Origin: Mycobacterium asiaticum
GTDB lineage: Bacteria > Actinomycetota > Actinomycetes > Mycobacteriales > Mycobacteriaceae
Direction: 5' to 3'
Length of the DNA: 64,000 bases
Assembly (NCBI RefSeq): GCF_001673635.1
Contig: NZ_LZMH01000061.1
Coordinates: 121,235-185,234 of the forward strand
Shown: one piece after another, positions 34,141 through 42,498 of the stretch
How positions within the stretch are numbered: the first letter of the stretch is position 1
Layout of the letters: each line of letters opens with the position of its first letter
Made by a program: the position numbers and the translations under genes
The notes under the pieces: model-generated
The model's database searches: none
The model's input: only the letters and a program-made list of their open reading frames with translations
What the model was told of the DNA's origin: nothing

Positions 34141-34614
34141 GTGAGCGCCAGACACCGCCTCCTCGCAGGATCAAAATCCAGATGTCCCGGTGTAGGCGCG
34201 GCAGCATTCTCCGCATCCCTGCTGGCCGTGGCGTTGTTCGCGGCGCTGCTCAGCGGCCCGTTGTTCCTTTCCGCCGATGGCGCCGCCGAGGGACCCGCGG
34301 CCCCCGGTGCGGCCCCGCCGGCCGAGAGCCAGTTCAGCCAGGAAGGAACACTCGTCGCCGTCTCGGCCGAGTCGTTGACGGCACGCAGTGCCGACGGCTA
34401 CGTCCAAACCTACGTCGTGACCCCAGACACACTGGCGATCACCAAGGGGGGAAGTGCACCGATTGGCAACGCACCCGCTTTCTCGGTCAACGACGAAGTC
34501 GCAATCGTCGGGACGATCCAGAACGGGACACCGATGGTTACCGCAGTCGCACACCGCGGCATGGCGCAAGGGGACGCTCGACCGATGGATTTCCTCGATG
34601 GAGCCGAGAACTGA
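34141..34614 (+). CDS. Exported or membrane-anchored protein of unknown function
   Basis: 157 residues. N-terminal basic segment then a hydrophobic helix (about 18-44, SASLLAVALFAALLSGPLFL), an Ala/Pro-rich linker, and a small beta-rich domain (TLVAVSAESLTARSADGYVQTYVV, VNDEVAIVGTIQNGTPMVTAV) similar in look to DUF5666-type periplasmic domains. It is probably anchored with the domain outside. Start GTG 34141 with SD AAGGAA. SigF-type promoter upstream; the RsbW-like gene follows under its own SigF-type promoter. Confidence 0.7.
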   Translation: MSARHRLLAGSKSRCPGVGAAAFSASLLAVALFAALLSGPLFLSADGAAEGPAAPGAAPPAESQFSQEGTLVAVSAESLTARSADGYVQTYVVTPDTLAITKGGSAPIGNAPAFSVNDEVAIVGTIQNGTPMVTAVAHRGMAQGDARPMDFLDGAEN

Positions 34615-34641
34615 TTGTGGCCGAACAGTAACGCGGACAAC

Positions 34642-34668
34642 GTTATCGCCCGCCCTGCCGATGGGTAT
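34642..34668 (+). promoter_or_regulatory. SigF-type promoter of the RsbW-like gene
   Basis: GTTA (34642-34645), a 17-base spacer, GGGTAT (34663-34668). The -10 is perfect; the -35 has one mismatch. The start point would lie 2-4 bases before the ATG at 34678, so the message would be nearly leaderless. Confidence 0.55.
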
Positions 34669-34677
34669 CCCTGAACT

Positions 34678-35136
34678 ATGAGCGTTCTGACATCCACCGC
34701 CGTCCACCCGGTTCGGCTGACTTGCGCGGGTGCAGCCGACGCCACGACGGCGGCGGCGTGGCGCCGCTTCCTGGACCGCTGGCTGGAACAGCGGGTGCAG
34801 GGACCGGCGGAGATCCGCGAAGACATCGTCCTGAGTGTGAACGAAGCGCTGGCCAACTGCGTGGAGCACGCCTACCGCGGCCACCGCGCGGTTGGCGGAA
34901 TGCGCCTGTACGCCAGTTACGATCCTGCCGCGCACACCATCAGCGTGCGCGTCAGCGACCGGGGGACCTGGCATCGTCCGGTGCGCCGCCACCCGGATGA
35001 CCCGTTTGCGTCCCGGGGCATCATGCTCATGCATACGCTGGCCGACCACTGCACCATCAACGCCCGCAGCACGGGTACCACCGTCTCACTGGATTACGCC
35101 ATCCCAGCGGAATCTGTTGGGAAAGCCGATGATTGA
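34678..35136 (+). CDS. RsbW/SpoIIAB-like ATP-binding (anti-sigma type) protein
   Basis: 152 residues, GHKL/HATPase_c_2 domain: N box NEALANCVEHAY (55-66), G1 box SDRGTW (93-98), G2 region ASRGIMLMHTLAD (111-123), and a C-terminal strand region (TGTTVSLDY). It lacks a separate sensor, like serine kinases that bind and inhibit sigma factors. A SigF-type promoter overlaps its start, which would make a feedback loop if it acts on SigF or an antagonist. No antagonist or sigma gene is adjacent. It overlaps convergent malQ by 43 bases. Confidence 0.85.
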   Translation: MSVLTSTAVHPVRLTCAGAADATTAAAWRRFLDRWLEQRVQGPAEIREDIVLSVNEALANCVEHAYRGHRAVGGMRLYASYDPAAHTISVRVSDRGTWHRPVRRHPDDPFASRGIMLMHTLADHCTINARSTGTTVSLDYAIPAESVGKADD

Positions 35137-37130
35137 GCGGACGCGCGGAATACCGCGGTGATCTTGGCGACCCGGTCGTCCTCGCGCAGGCCCTCCAGCG
35201 TTGCTGGAAGCGGCTGCCGCCAGTTGGGGTATTCGTCAACTGTGCCAGGCAGATTGGGTTGACGGGTCTCGCCGATCACGTCATAGGGTGAGATCAGCTT
35301 CAACCGGCTCGGGGTGGCCGCGAGGAAGCGGTGCATCGCCACGATGATCGCCGTCTCGTCGGGCTCGGCCGCGGAATGCCCAGCGGGCAACAGGTTTTCG
35401 GAGCGCAGCAGCGCCAACCACTCGGCGCGTTCCCGGGCTGGTCCGGCCTCCTGGGCCGGCACGTCGTCAAGCAGCCCAAGTTCGGCGCGCGCCCGCACGT
35501 GCTCGCCGCGCAGGAAGCCGGCCGCGGTGGGCAGGTCGTGGGTGGAAAGGCTGGCCGCCGCCCTCGACGGCCACCTCGCCGACGGCAGCAGGGGTTCGTC
35601 GGGCGCGGACTCGTCGCGGGTGAACCACGACACCGCGCAGCCGAGCATCCCGTTGTCGGCCAAGGCCTGGGTGACCTCGGGTTCCACAGTGCCCAGGTCC
35701 TCGCCGACGACCGTGGCCTTGGCCCGGTGAGCTTCCAGGGCAAGGACGGCCAACATCACGTCGGCGTCATAGTGCACGTAGGTGCCGCGGTCCGGGCCGT
35801 CGCCGGGTGGAATCCACCACAGCCGCCACAGGCCCGCGACGTGGTCGATCCGCAGCCCGTCGGCGTGCACCAGCACCGCCCGGACCATGTCCCGCAGGGC
35901 GGCATAGCCGGTTTGGGCCAACCGATCCGGCCGCCAGGGCGGCAGCCCCCAGTCCTGGCCGCGTGGGGTGAAGTTGTCGGGCGGTGCGCCCACGCTGACC
36001 CCGGTCGCCAGTACATCGGCCAGGGCCCAAGCGTCGGCCCCTTCCGGGTCCACACCCACGGCGAGGTCGTGCAGGACACCGAGCGCCATCCCAGCGTCGC
36101 GGGCCGCTTGCCGTACCGCCAGCAACTGTTCAGCGCACCGCTGCTGCACCCAGGCGTGAAATGCCAGCCGAGGAGCCAACTCTCGGCGCGCCGCTGCCAC
36201 GGCCGGTCCGTTGACATCGTGCAGCGCCTCCGGCCAGCGGGTCCAGCGGCCGCCGTGGACCTCGGCCAGCGCGCAGTAGGTAGCGAAGTCGCGCAGCCCG
36301 TCGGCGCCGAAGGAGTCGTCCAGCGCGGCGGGCCGGCCCGCGGCGCGCCAGAGCAGCTCCAGCGCCGAGCGCTTGGCGGCCCAGACCAGATCGTGGTCGA
36401 TCCGCGGGGTGGTTGACGACACCCGCAGCGCATCGACCTCGGCGCGGGTGACGGCGTCGGCCCGGCGGTAGACGTCGAGGTCTTCGATGCGTAGCGCCAG
36501 CGGGTTGGCGAAGCGCCGACTGGACGGCGTATAGGGCGATGGCTGGACCGGATGGGTGGGACCCGGCGCGTGCAGCGGGTTCAGCAATACCGCGCCTGCC
36601 CCGTGCTCGGCGGCCGTCCACGTCAGGAAATCCTTGAGGTCCCCGAGGTCGCCGATGCCCCAGGAGCGGGCCGAGCGCAGCGCGTAGAGCTGCAGCATCC
36701 AGCCCCAGGTGGAGGGGGTGGGCGGGACCTGAGGCGGAGCTGCGACCACGGTGACTTCCTGCCCGTCCCGGGTGTGCAGCCGGTACCAGCCCGGGGACAG
36801 TTCGCCCGGCAGCTCGTCGCGCACCTCGGTGTGGCTGCCATCCTCGCCGGTCAGCAGGCGGGCCCCGGGTACGGACCGCGGCTGCCCGGTGCGCACGGCG
36901 ATGGTGGCCGGCAGCACACCGGCGCGGTCACGTTCCTCGAGCCGGGCCAGCTCGCGGCGCCGGTCGCCCTCGGTGGCTGCGTCCACATCCAGCAGACCCA
37001 GCACCCGGACCACGACGTCGGCGTCGACCTCTACCGGTTCACGTCGTTCATTGCGGTAGGAGGTGGCCACCCCGTGCGCGGCGGCGAGCCGGCGCAGGTC
37101 TTCAGGTATCGCGCGCTGCGTTAGGGACAC
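35094..37130 (-). CDS. malQ: 4-alpha-glucanotransferase MalQ
   Basis: 678 residues, GH77. Nucleophile Asp in DGLRIDHVAGLWRLWW, acid/base Glu in VVGEDLGTV, and LSTHDLPT with the third carboxylate. N-terminal domain as in actinobacterial MalQ. It transfers alpha-1,4 glucan segments between maltooligosaccharides in glycogen/maltose metabolism. Somewhat shorter than M. tuberculosis MalQ (about 724). Start GTG 37130. The 3' end overlaps the RsbW-like gene by 43 bases, tail to tail. Confidence 0.93.
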   Translation of the reverse strand: MSLTQRAIPEDLRRLAAAHGVATSYRNERREPVEVDADVVVRVLGLLDVDAATEGDRRRELARLEERDRAGVLPATIAVRTGQPRSVPGARLLTGEDGSHTEVRDELPGELSPGWYRLHTRDGQEVTVVAAPPQVPPTPSTWGWMLQLYALRSARSWGIGDLGDLKDFLTWTAAEHGAGAVLLNPLHAPGPTHPVQPSPYTPSSRRFANPLALRIEDLDVYRRADAVTRAEVDALRVSSTTPRIDHDLVWAAKRSALELLWRAAGRPAALDDSFGADGLRDFATYCALAEVHGGRWTRWPEALHDVNGPAVAAARRELAPRLAFHAWVQQRCAEQLLAVRQAARDAGMALGVLHDLAVGVDPEGADAWALADVLATGVSVGAPPDNFTPRGQDWGLPPWRPDRLAQTGYAALRDMVRAVLVHADGLRIDHVAGLWRLWWIPPGDGPDRGTYVHYDADVMLAVLALEAHRAKATVVGEDLGTVEPEVTQALADNGMLGCAVSWFTRDESAPDEPLLPSARWPSRAAASLSTHDLPTAAGFLRGEHVRARAELGLLDDVPAQEAGPARERAEWLALLRSENLLPAGHSAAEPDETAIIVAMHRFLAATPSRLKLISPYDVIGETRQPNLPGTVDEYPNWRQPLPATLEGLREDDRVAKITAVFRASAQSSAFPTDSAGMA

Positions 37131-37196
37131 CGCGCAGGTATACCCGCAGTCCGTCCGCTCACACGCAAATTGCCTGCCGCCGTGGCGGTTTGCCCA

Positions 37197-37622
37197 TCAA
37201 AGTTCGTCGGAGAAGTCCGCGGTGAGCCAGCGGTCCGGGCGGACGGAGAACATCACGGTCGGCTGACCTTCGAGACTACGCACAAACGCGCGCCCGCCCT
37301 CCTCACCGAGGTACCGGATGGCGATCGCCTCCTGCACGTCGTCGGGAGCGGGCGTGGTGGTGTCCACCACCGTGCCCTCGACGATGACGTATTGGTACGG
37401 CGGATCTTCGCGTTGCACAACAAGTGTCACCGCACCGGCCCCCTCGATCAGCCGGGCCTTTCGCGTCGTAGGGCCGGTGGTGAAGCGAACGAGCCCGTCG
37501 GCGTAGTCGTACCAGATGGGCGCGCTGGCCGGCGGGCGGCCACCGCCGGAGTCGATCGAAAGCACCGCGACGTGCTTTTCGGCGAGAAACGCTTCACGTT
37601 CGGCTTCGGTCAAGGATTTCAT
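37197..37622 (-). CDS. PPOX-class flavin/F420-binding split-barrel protein
   Basis: 141 residues, pyridoxamine-phosphate-oxidase-like split beta-barrel: FLAEKHVAVLSIDSGGGRPPASAPIWYDY at the start, TGPTTRKARLI in the middle. In mycobacteria such proteins bind F420 or FMN and reduce diverse substrates; the cofactor cannot be decided from sequence. Start ATG 37622. Lies 66 bases upstream of malQ on the same strand; no shared promoter seen. Confidence 0.8.
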   Translation of the reverse strand: MKSLTEAEREAFLAEKHVAVLSIDSGGGRPPASAPIWYDYADGLVRFTTGPTTRKARLIEGAGAVTLVVQREDPPYQYVIVEGTVVDTTTPAPDDVQEAIAIRYLGEEGGRAFVRSLEGQPTVMFSVRPDRWLTADFSDEL

Positions 37623-37720
37623 GTGCGGTGGAACACAGTGAACTCACAGCGCTATTCCCCGGCGTCGGATTCGCGCCGAGCGTGGGCCTCGGTAGGTGAA
37701 TCGACGGGCGGTCTCACGTC

Positions 37721-37745
37721 GGGGCATGCATAGGCCCCACGTTCG
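37721..37745 (-). terminator. Possible terminator hairpin after the SHOCT gene
   Basis: ACGTCGGGGC, an 8-base loop, then GCCCCACGT form an imperfect stem 14 bases beyond the SHOCT stop. There is no T-run, as is common in mycobacteria, so the assignment is weak. Confidence 0.3.
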
Positions 37746-37758
37746 ACGGACTTCACCG

Positions 37759-38517
37759 TCAGAGTCGGCCCAGCAACTCGGCCTTCTTGGCCGCGAACTC
37801 CTGATCTGACAAGATGCCCCGATCGTGCAGCCCGGCCAGGGACTCGATGGCCGCAACGATGTCCGCGGCATCCCCGGAGCGGCTGGCCTGCTGTTGCGGC
37901 GCGGGTGCGGCGGTCGGTGTTTCGGCGACCTGCTGTGCCCCGAGTTCCTGCAGGCTTGACACGTCGAAGGTGCCGAACTGGCTGGTGAAGGTGACCGTGC
38001 CCGCCCCGCCGCTCTGCTGCTGCTGCACGCCGGTGATGTGGTGCTCACCGGTGTCGAAAACTCTCGTGGCACCGTTGACCTGTATCGCCAACCGCCGGGT
38101 GCCGGGAAAGATCGCGTAGCGCGCGCTGTTCTGCCCACCTGACGAACTCGGCACACCCAAATCGGCCGGCCACCAGTTGCCGGAGGTGAAACCCTGAGCC
38201 TGAGCTTGTCCGCTGGGCGCGGCGAACACGGTGGCCGACGAAAGCAGTTGGGACAATTCGCTGCACAGCGCGTCGACGCGCGCCTTCAGCGCGTTGTCGA
38301 ACATGTTGCCGACCATCGTCATTCCGCCCCGCATCCACTGACCCGATCCGCCCAACTCGGGGATGTTGAACTGTGCCATGGCGCCACCGCCGGCGTGCAG
38401 GGCGAACAGCAACGCCAGCGCCGCCTCCCGCGAGATGCCATGGCGCTGCGCGATCTCGGTGACGGCGATTTCCGCCTCGGGGGTGACCGTTGCCTTCATG
38501 AGTTGCGAGTCTTTCAT
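37759..38517 (-). CDS. SHOCT-domain protein
   Basis: 252 residues. C-terminal SHOCT motif (SLAGLHDRGILSDQEFAAKKAELLGRL), a short helical oligomerisation element. N-terminal part begins with a possible helix-turn-helix-like segment (VTEIAQRHGISREAALALLFAL), then a beta-rich domain. A Gln-rich linker precedes SHOCT. Not a known enzyme. Start ATG 38517 or six codons later at 38499; neither has a strong SD. A SigF-type promoter lies 53 bases upstream. Confidence 0.75.
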   Translation of the reverse strand: MKDSQLMKATVTPEAEIAVTEIAQRHGISREAALALLFALHAGGGAMAQFNIPELGGSGQWMRGGMTMVGNMFDNALKARVDALCSELSQLLSSATVFAAPSGQAQAQGFTSGNWWPADLGVPSSSGGQNSARYAIFPGTRRLAIQVNGATRVFDTGEHHITGVQQQQSGGAGTVTFTSQFGTFDVSSLQELGAQQVAETPTAAPAPQQQASRSGDAADIVAAIESLAGLHDRGILSDQEFAAKKAELLGRL

Positions 38518-38569
38518 TCGGGATACCGGATTCAGCTTACGGAAGCAGCCTGGACGTGGCTCGAATCGA

Positions 38570-38597
38570 ATACCCCGGGTCGACGTCAGTAAAAACC
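38570..38597 (-). promoter_or_regulatory. SigF-type promoter of the SHOCT gene
   Basis: Minus strand GGTTT (38597-38593), 17 bases, GGGTAT (38575-38570). Both elements match the consensus. It faces away from the arylsulfatase, whose operator lies 58 bases further on. Confidence 0.6.
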
Positions 38598-38654
38598 ACC
38601 GCCGCCGCAAAGTCTTGTGCGTCACATGGGCAGCCCATAGGGTTGGCCGCGACT

Positions 38655-38672
38655 TGTAGTCGCCCGACTACA
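38655..38672. promoter_or_regulatory. Perfect 18-bp palindrome before the arylsulfatase
   Basis: TGTAGTCG, CC, CGACTACA, 30 bases before the GTG. It shares TGTAGTCG and the outer TACA with the operator at 5989-6006 upstream of the sulfate-ester dioxygenase (14 of 18 positions), which suggests one regulator. Confidence 0.7.
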
Positions 38673-38701
38673 GCGCCCGACGTCCCCTCGGAGGATCTTG
38701 C

Positions 38702-40915
38702 GTGAGCCCTACCCCACCGACGGACGCCCCCAACGTCGTGGTGATCGTGCTCGATGACCTCGGTTTCGCCCAATTCGGCTGCTACGGTTCGGATATCGCG
38801 ACGCCCACCATCGACCGGCTGGCCGGGGATGGCCTGCGCTACAACCGGTTTCACGTGACCGCGTTGTGTTCTCCCACCCGGGCGGCGTTGTTGACCGGCC
38901 GCAACCACCACGCGGTGGGCATGGGGTTTCTCGCCGATCTGCCCACGTCACACCCGGGATACACCTCCCGCCTGCCGCGCTCGGCAGCCGCATTACCGCG
39001 GTTGCTGCGCGATGCCGGTTGGAGCACGTTGGCCGTGGGCAAATGGCATCTGGTGCCACGGGGGCAACTCGGGGGCGCCGGGCCATTCGACCAGTGGCCG
39101 CTGGGGTTGGGTTTCGAACGCTTCTACGGTTTCCTTCGCGGTGACGCCAATCAGTGGGCACCCGAACTGATTCGGGACAATTCGTTCGTCGAGGCACCCA
39201 CCCGCGACGGTTACCACCTGACCGAGGACCTCGCCGACGAAGCCATCCGGATGGTGCTCAACCAGCAGGCCGGTGCGCCGGGTAAACCGTTCTTCCTGTA
39301 CTTCGCCACCGGCGCCATGCACTCGCCACACCATGTGGACCGCTCGTGGGCCGACGCCTATGCCGGCCGATTCGACGACGGCTGGGACCGGTGGCGCGAC
39401 GCACTCTTCGCCCGGCAACTCGAATCGGGGGTCGTGCCCGCCGCCACCACGCTGACAGCCCGGCCGTCGTGGGTACCGGCCTGGGACAGCCCGAGCGCCG
39501 ACGAGCGCCGACTGTACGCCCGCATGCATGAGGTGTACGCCGGATTCCTCAGTCACACCGACGCGCAGATCGGCCGCGTGGTAGCTGCTCTGGATCGGAT
39601 CGGACAGCTGGAGAACACGCTGATCTTCGTGCTGTCGGACAACGGCGCCAGCGCCGAGGGCGGTGTGACGGGCACCGTCAACGAACACCGGTTCACCCAC
39701 CGCATCCGCGACAACCTCGCCGATAACCTCGCACTCCTCGACAACTGGGGTGGCACCGATACCTACCCGCACTATGCGTGGGGCTGGGCCTGGGCGGGCA
39801 ACACGCCGTTTCGGCTGTGGAAGCGCTACACCTGGCTCGGCGGGACCCGCGTTCCGTTTATTGCCCATTGGCCCAAACACATTCGCGACGGCGGGGGCGT
39901 ACGCCCGCAATTCGGTCACGCGATCGACCTGCTGCCGACGGTGCTCGACGCGTGCGGCGTGAGGGCGCCCGAGGCGGTCTACGGCATCATCCAAACGCCG
40001 GTGCAGGGCGCTAGCCTGCTGCCCACCTTCACCGACCCGTCCGCTCCCGACCCGCGCTCGGTGCAGTACTTCGAGATGCTCGGGTCGCGCGCCATCTTCG
40101 TTGACGGCTGGAAGGCCACCACCGATCACGTCTCCACCGGCCTCATGGACGAAGACCTCTTGCTGCCCGGGAGCCGCGACTTCGACCAGGACACCTGGTC
40201 GCTGTTCGACCTCGACGAAGACTTCTCCGAATCGCACGACGTCGCCGCCGAACACCCCGACCTGCTCGAGCGGCTGAAGCGGCAGTGGTCGGCCGAAGCC
40301 GACGCGAATAACGTGCTGCCGTTGCTGGATTCACTGGTGGGGCGGTTGGCGGCCTTCGTACCGCCGCAATATCCCATCGGCCAGACGGTGACGCTGTATC
40401 CGCAGGCCGGCCCGGTGTCCGATGAGGCGATACCCCTGCTGGCCGGCGGGGGCCGGATCATCGCCGACGTGGAGGTGGCCGACTCCGCGCCCAGTGGAGT
40501 GCTGTTCGCAATCGGTGACCACAACGGCGGCCTGGCCGGTTACGTCGTCGACGGCAGGCTCACGGTGACCCTGGCGCTGCCCGGCGGTTCCCTGAAAGTG
40601 CAAGCAAGCCAACCACTTCCGGCCGGTCGGCACTTGGTGGGATGTGTGCTTTGCCTGGTGTCGGGCGGGGTGCGGGCCGAAGCGGTAGTCGACGACGCCG
40701 TGGTGGCCACCGCCACGTCCGAACACACGCTGCCGTTCGTCTGGCAGCACGGCGGCACCCGCATCACGCTCGGCTACGACCGCGGCCTGCCGGTGAGCCG
40801 CGATTATCAACCACCGTTCGCGTGGAACGGCGCCCTGCACTCGGTCACCGTGCACGGCGGTGACTCCGAACCCAACCAGCTGGAGGCCCTGCGCGGCGCG
40901 CTGGCAGCGGAGTGA
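38702..40915 (+). CDS. Arylsulfatase (formylglycine sulfatase)
   Basis: 737 residues. Sulfatase fold with LDDLGFAQFGCYGS metal site, the formylglycine-forming motif CSPTR (56-60), VGKWHLVP, and SDNGASAEGG near 310. The C-terminal 200 residues form a second beta-rich domain (ATP-grasp-like fold not evident). Comparable to AtsD/AtsB of M. tuberculosis. It hydrolyses aryl or other sulfate esters, freeing sulfate; no signal peptide, so cytosolic. It needs a formylglycine-generating enzyme elsewhere. Start GTG 38702 with SD GGAGG. Likely repressed through the palindrome at 38655. Confidence 0.92.
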   Translation: MSPTPPTDAPNVVVIVLDDLGFAQFGCYGSDIATPTIDRLAGDGLRYNRFHVTALCSPTRAALLTGRNHHAVGMGFLADLPTSHPGYTSRLPRSAAALPRLLRDAGWSTLAVGKWHLVPRGQLGGAGPFDQWPLGLGFERFYGFLRGDANQWAPELIRDNSFVEAPTRDGYHLTEDLADEAIRMVLNQQAGAPGKPFFLYFATGAMHSPHHVDRSWADAYAGRFDDGWDRWRDALFARQLESGVVPAATTLTARPSWVPAWDSPSADERRLYARMHEVYAGFLSHTDAQIGRVVAALDRIGQLENTLIFVLSDNGASAEGGVTGTVNEHRFTHRIRDNLADNLALLDNWGGTDTYPHYAWGWAWAGNTPFRLWKRYTWLGGTRVPFIAHWPKHIRDGGGVRPQFGHAIDLLPTVLDACGVRAPEAVYGIIQTPVQGASLLPTFTDPSAPDPRSVQYFEMLGSRAIFVDGWKATTDHVSTGLMDEDLLLPGSRDFDQDTWSLFDLDEDFSESHDVAAEHPDLLERLKRQWSAEADANNVLPLLDSLVGRLAAFVPPQYPIGQTVTLYPQAGPVSDEAIPLLAGGGRIIADVEVADSAPSGVLFAIGDHNGGLAGYVVDGRLTVTLALPGGSLKVQASQPLPAGRHLVGCVLCLVSGGVRAEAVVDDAVVATATSEHTLPFVWQHGGTRITLGYDRGLPVSRDYQPPFAWNGALHSVTVHGGDSEPNQLEALRGALAAE

Positions 40916-40969
40916 ACGCTGGAATCGATCCCGGAATGGATGCGCCGTCCCGATGTGTTGAGAACTCGT

Positions 40970-41392
40970 ATGGCTGATCAAATCGAACTGAGTCCCACCG
41001 ACTGGGTACGCAAGCAGACCGAAAAGATCCTGGAGCAGGGCACCACCGATGGCGTCGAGATCTTCGACAAGCCCGTCGTCCTGGTGACCATCACCGGAGC
41101 GAAGACCGGAAAGCAGCGATATGTGCCGTTGATGCGCGTCGAGAAGGACGGCCGCTACGCGATCGTGGCGTCCAAAGGCGGCGCACCGGCGCACCCGTCC
41201 TGGTATTTCAACCTCAAGGCGAACCCGACTGTGACGCTGCAGGACGGGGAGAAGGTGGTCACCCTGACGGCGCGTGAGCTGGAGGGGACCGAGCGCGAGG
41301 AATGGTGGCGGCTGGCGGTCGAGGCCTACCCGCCGTACGCGGAGTACCAGACCAAGACGGACCGGCTCATCCCCGTCTTTGTGCTGGAATAG
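40970..41392 (+). CDS. Deazaflavin (F420)-dependent nitroreductase-family protein (Ddn-like)
   Basis: 140 residues. Family marks: LSPTDWVRKQTEKILEQGTT at the start, VLVTITGAKTGKQRYVPLMR, ASKGGAPAHPSWYFNLKANP for F420 binding. Members reduce quinones or nitroimidazoles with F420H2 and are found at the membrane. Start ATG 40970; 40940 is an in-frame alternative. Lies 54 bases after the arylsulfatase, and 6 bases from the convergent DUF1684 stop. Confidence 0.9.
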   Translation: MADQIELSPTDWVRKQTEKILEQGTTDGVEIFDKPVVLVTITGAKTGKQRYVPLMRVEKDGRYAIVASKGGAPAHPSWYFNLKANPTVTLQDGEKVVTLTARELEGTEREEWWRLAVEAYPPYAEYQTKTDRLIPVFVLE

Positions 41393-41398
41393 CGGAAC

Positions 41399-42178
41399 TC
41401 AGCGCGGGTTTTGCTCGCCCGCCTCTACCGCGACCGGCAGGCGGTTCTCGGGTGGCGCCACGGGGCACGTGGCGTAGTCGGTGAACGAGCACGGCAGGTT
41501 GGACGCCCGGTTGAAGTCCAGCGTCACCTTGCCGTCCTCGTCCGGCAGGGCCACCGAAAGCGACCGCGCGCCAGGGTAGGTGGTGACACCGCTGGTCTCG
41601 TCGGTGAACAGCACCTGCAGCCCACCGTCTTTGCCACCGAACGCGACCAGCCGCAGTGCAATGCCGGCCAGTTCGAAGTCGATGACGCCGACCGCATTGA
41701 GGTGGTGCCGAAGTCCTTCCACCACCGCGCCGGTGGTGACCGTTTCCGGCTGTTGGTACGGGCTGAAAACGCCTGGCACGCGCCACTGTTCGCGGGGTGG
41801 ATAGGTGGGTATGCCGCGGTATTCCAGCAGGTGCGGTGATCGGGGATCGTGGATCCGCAACGCCGCGGCGCCGGTCCGGCGGATCACTTCGACGCGGCGC
41901 TCCCCGACGTCGACCAGCAGCCCCGGTGCTCCCTCGACGGGCTCGAGCCGGTCGGCTCCGTCGATGCCCGTTACGTAGACGGCGTCCGCGCCGGCCCGCC
42001 AGCGGCCCGGCAGGTCGGCGACCGTCTCGAATTCTTCGGTGAGCCAATACAAGCCGGTCAGGCTCACCCAGCCCAGTGGGTCGCGGAAATAGGCCTCGCG
42101 CTCGGCGTGCCAGCGTTCCCACGCCGCCTCGAACGTGTCGGTCTCTGTTTGGGCCTCTCGATGCGTTCCCGTAGTCAT
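41399..42178 (-). CDS. DUF1684-family protein
   Basis: 259 residues. Signature C-terminal segment LDFNRASNLPCSFTDYATCPVAP with two cysteines, and N-terminal FRDPLGWVSLTGLYWL. Members are widespread in actinobacteria and of unknown function; the conserved Cys, Asn and Thr residues suggest a ligand-binding role. No signal peptide. Start ATG 42178 with SD AAGGAG. A 13-bp inverted repeat lies in the promoter gap upstream. Confidence 0.85.
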   Translation of the reverse strand: MTTGTHREAQTETDTFEAAWERWHAEREAYFRDPLGWVSLTGLYWLTEEFETVADLPGRWRAGADAVYVTGIDGADRLEPVEGAPGLLVDVGERRVEVIRRTGAAALRIHDPRSPHLLEYRGIPTYPPREQWRVPGVFSPYQQPETVTTGAVVEGLRHHLNAVGVIDFELAGIALRLVAFGGKDGGLQVLFTDETSGVTTYPGARSLSVALPDEDGKVTLDFNRASNLPCSFTDYATCPVAPPENRLPVAVEAGEQNPR

Positions 42179-42219
42179 CGTTGTCTTGCTCCTTCACGTA
42201 CATCGGGATGGCCTGAACC

Positions 42220-42281
42220 CGCCGAGCGTCACACCAGGGCGGCGCTCAGCGGTGACCGGCACGCTGATGTGACGCTCGGCG
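42220..42281. repeat. 13-bp inverted repeat in the divergent gap
   Basis: CGCCGAGCGTCAC (42220-42232) and its exact inverse (42269-42281), separated by 36 bases, between the DUF1684 and PolA-like genes. It is too long and widely spaced for a simple operator; perhaps an RNA stem-loop, a small mobile remnant or a paired binding site. The rest of the 42179-42381 gap shows no other feature. Confidence 0.7.
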
Positions 42282-42381
42282 CAACGATAGGCCCGCAGCG
42301 TTCATTCCCCGCAATCTGGCCGACGTCGACCTTGAGTGCGCCGGTACGTCTGCGTACCGTGTCGGCAGAAGGGAGGCGGTG

Positions 42382-42498
42382 TTGGTTTCAGCGACGACGG
42401 ACATAGTGGCCACCGCGTCGGCGGCCGGCGGCCGGGCCGTTGTGTACCGCCGCGGTGCCGGCCGACCCACGCAGCGCGAGACGCGGGTAGCCGGATGA
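42382..42498 (+). CDS. Possible 38-residue leader ORF coupled to the PolA-like gene
   Basis: Starts at TTG 42382 (5 bases after GGGAGG) or GTG 42379, encodes a basic 38-residue peptide (about VSATTDIVATAS...), and its TGA overlaps the next ATG as ATGA. Good SD and overlap suggest translation coupled to the downstream gene. It could instead be the original 5' part of that gene in another frame. No similarity recognised. Confidence 0.4.
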   Translation: MVSATTDIVATASAAGGRAVVYRRGAGRPTQRETRVAG

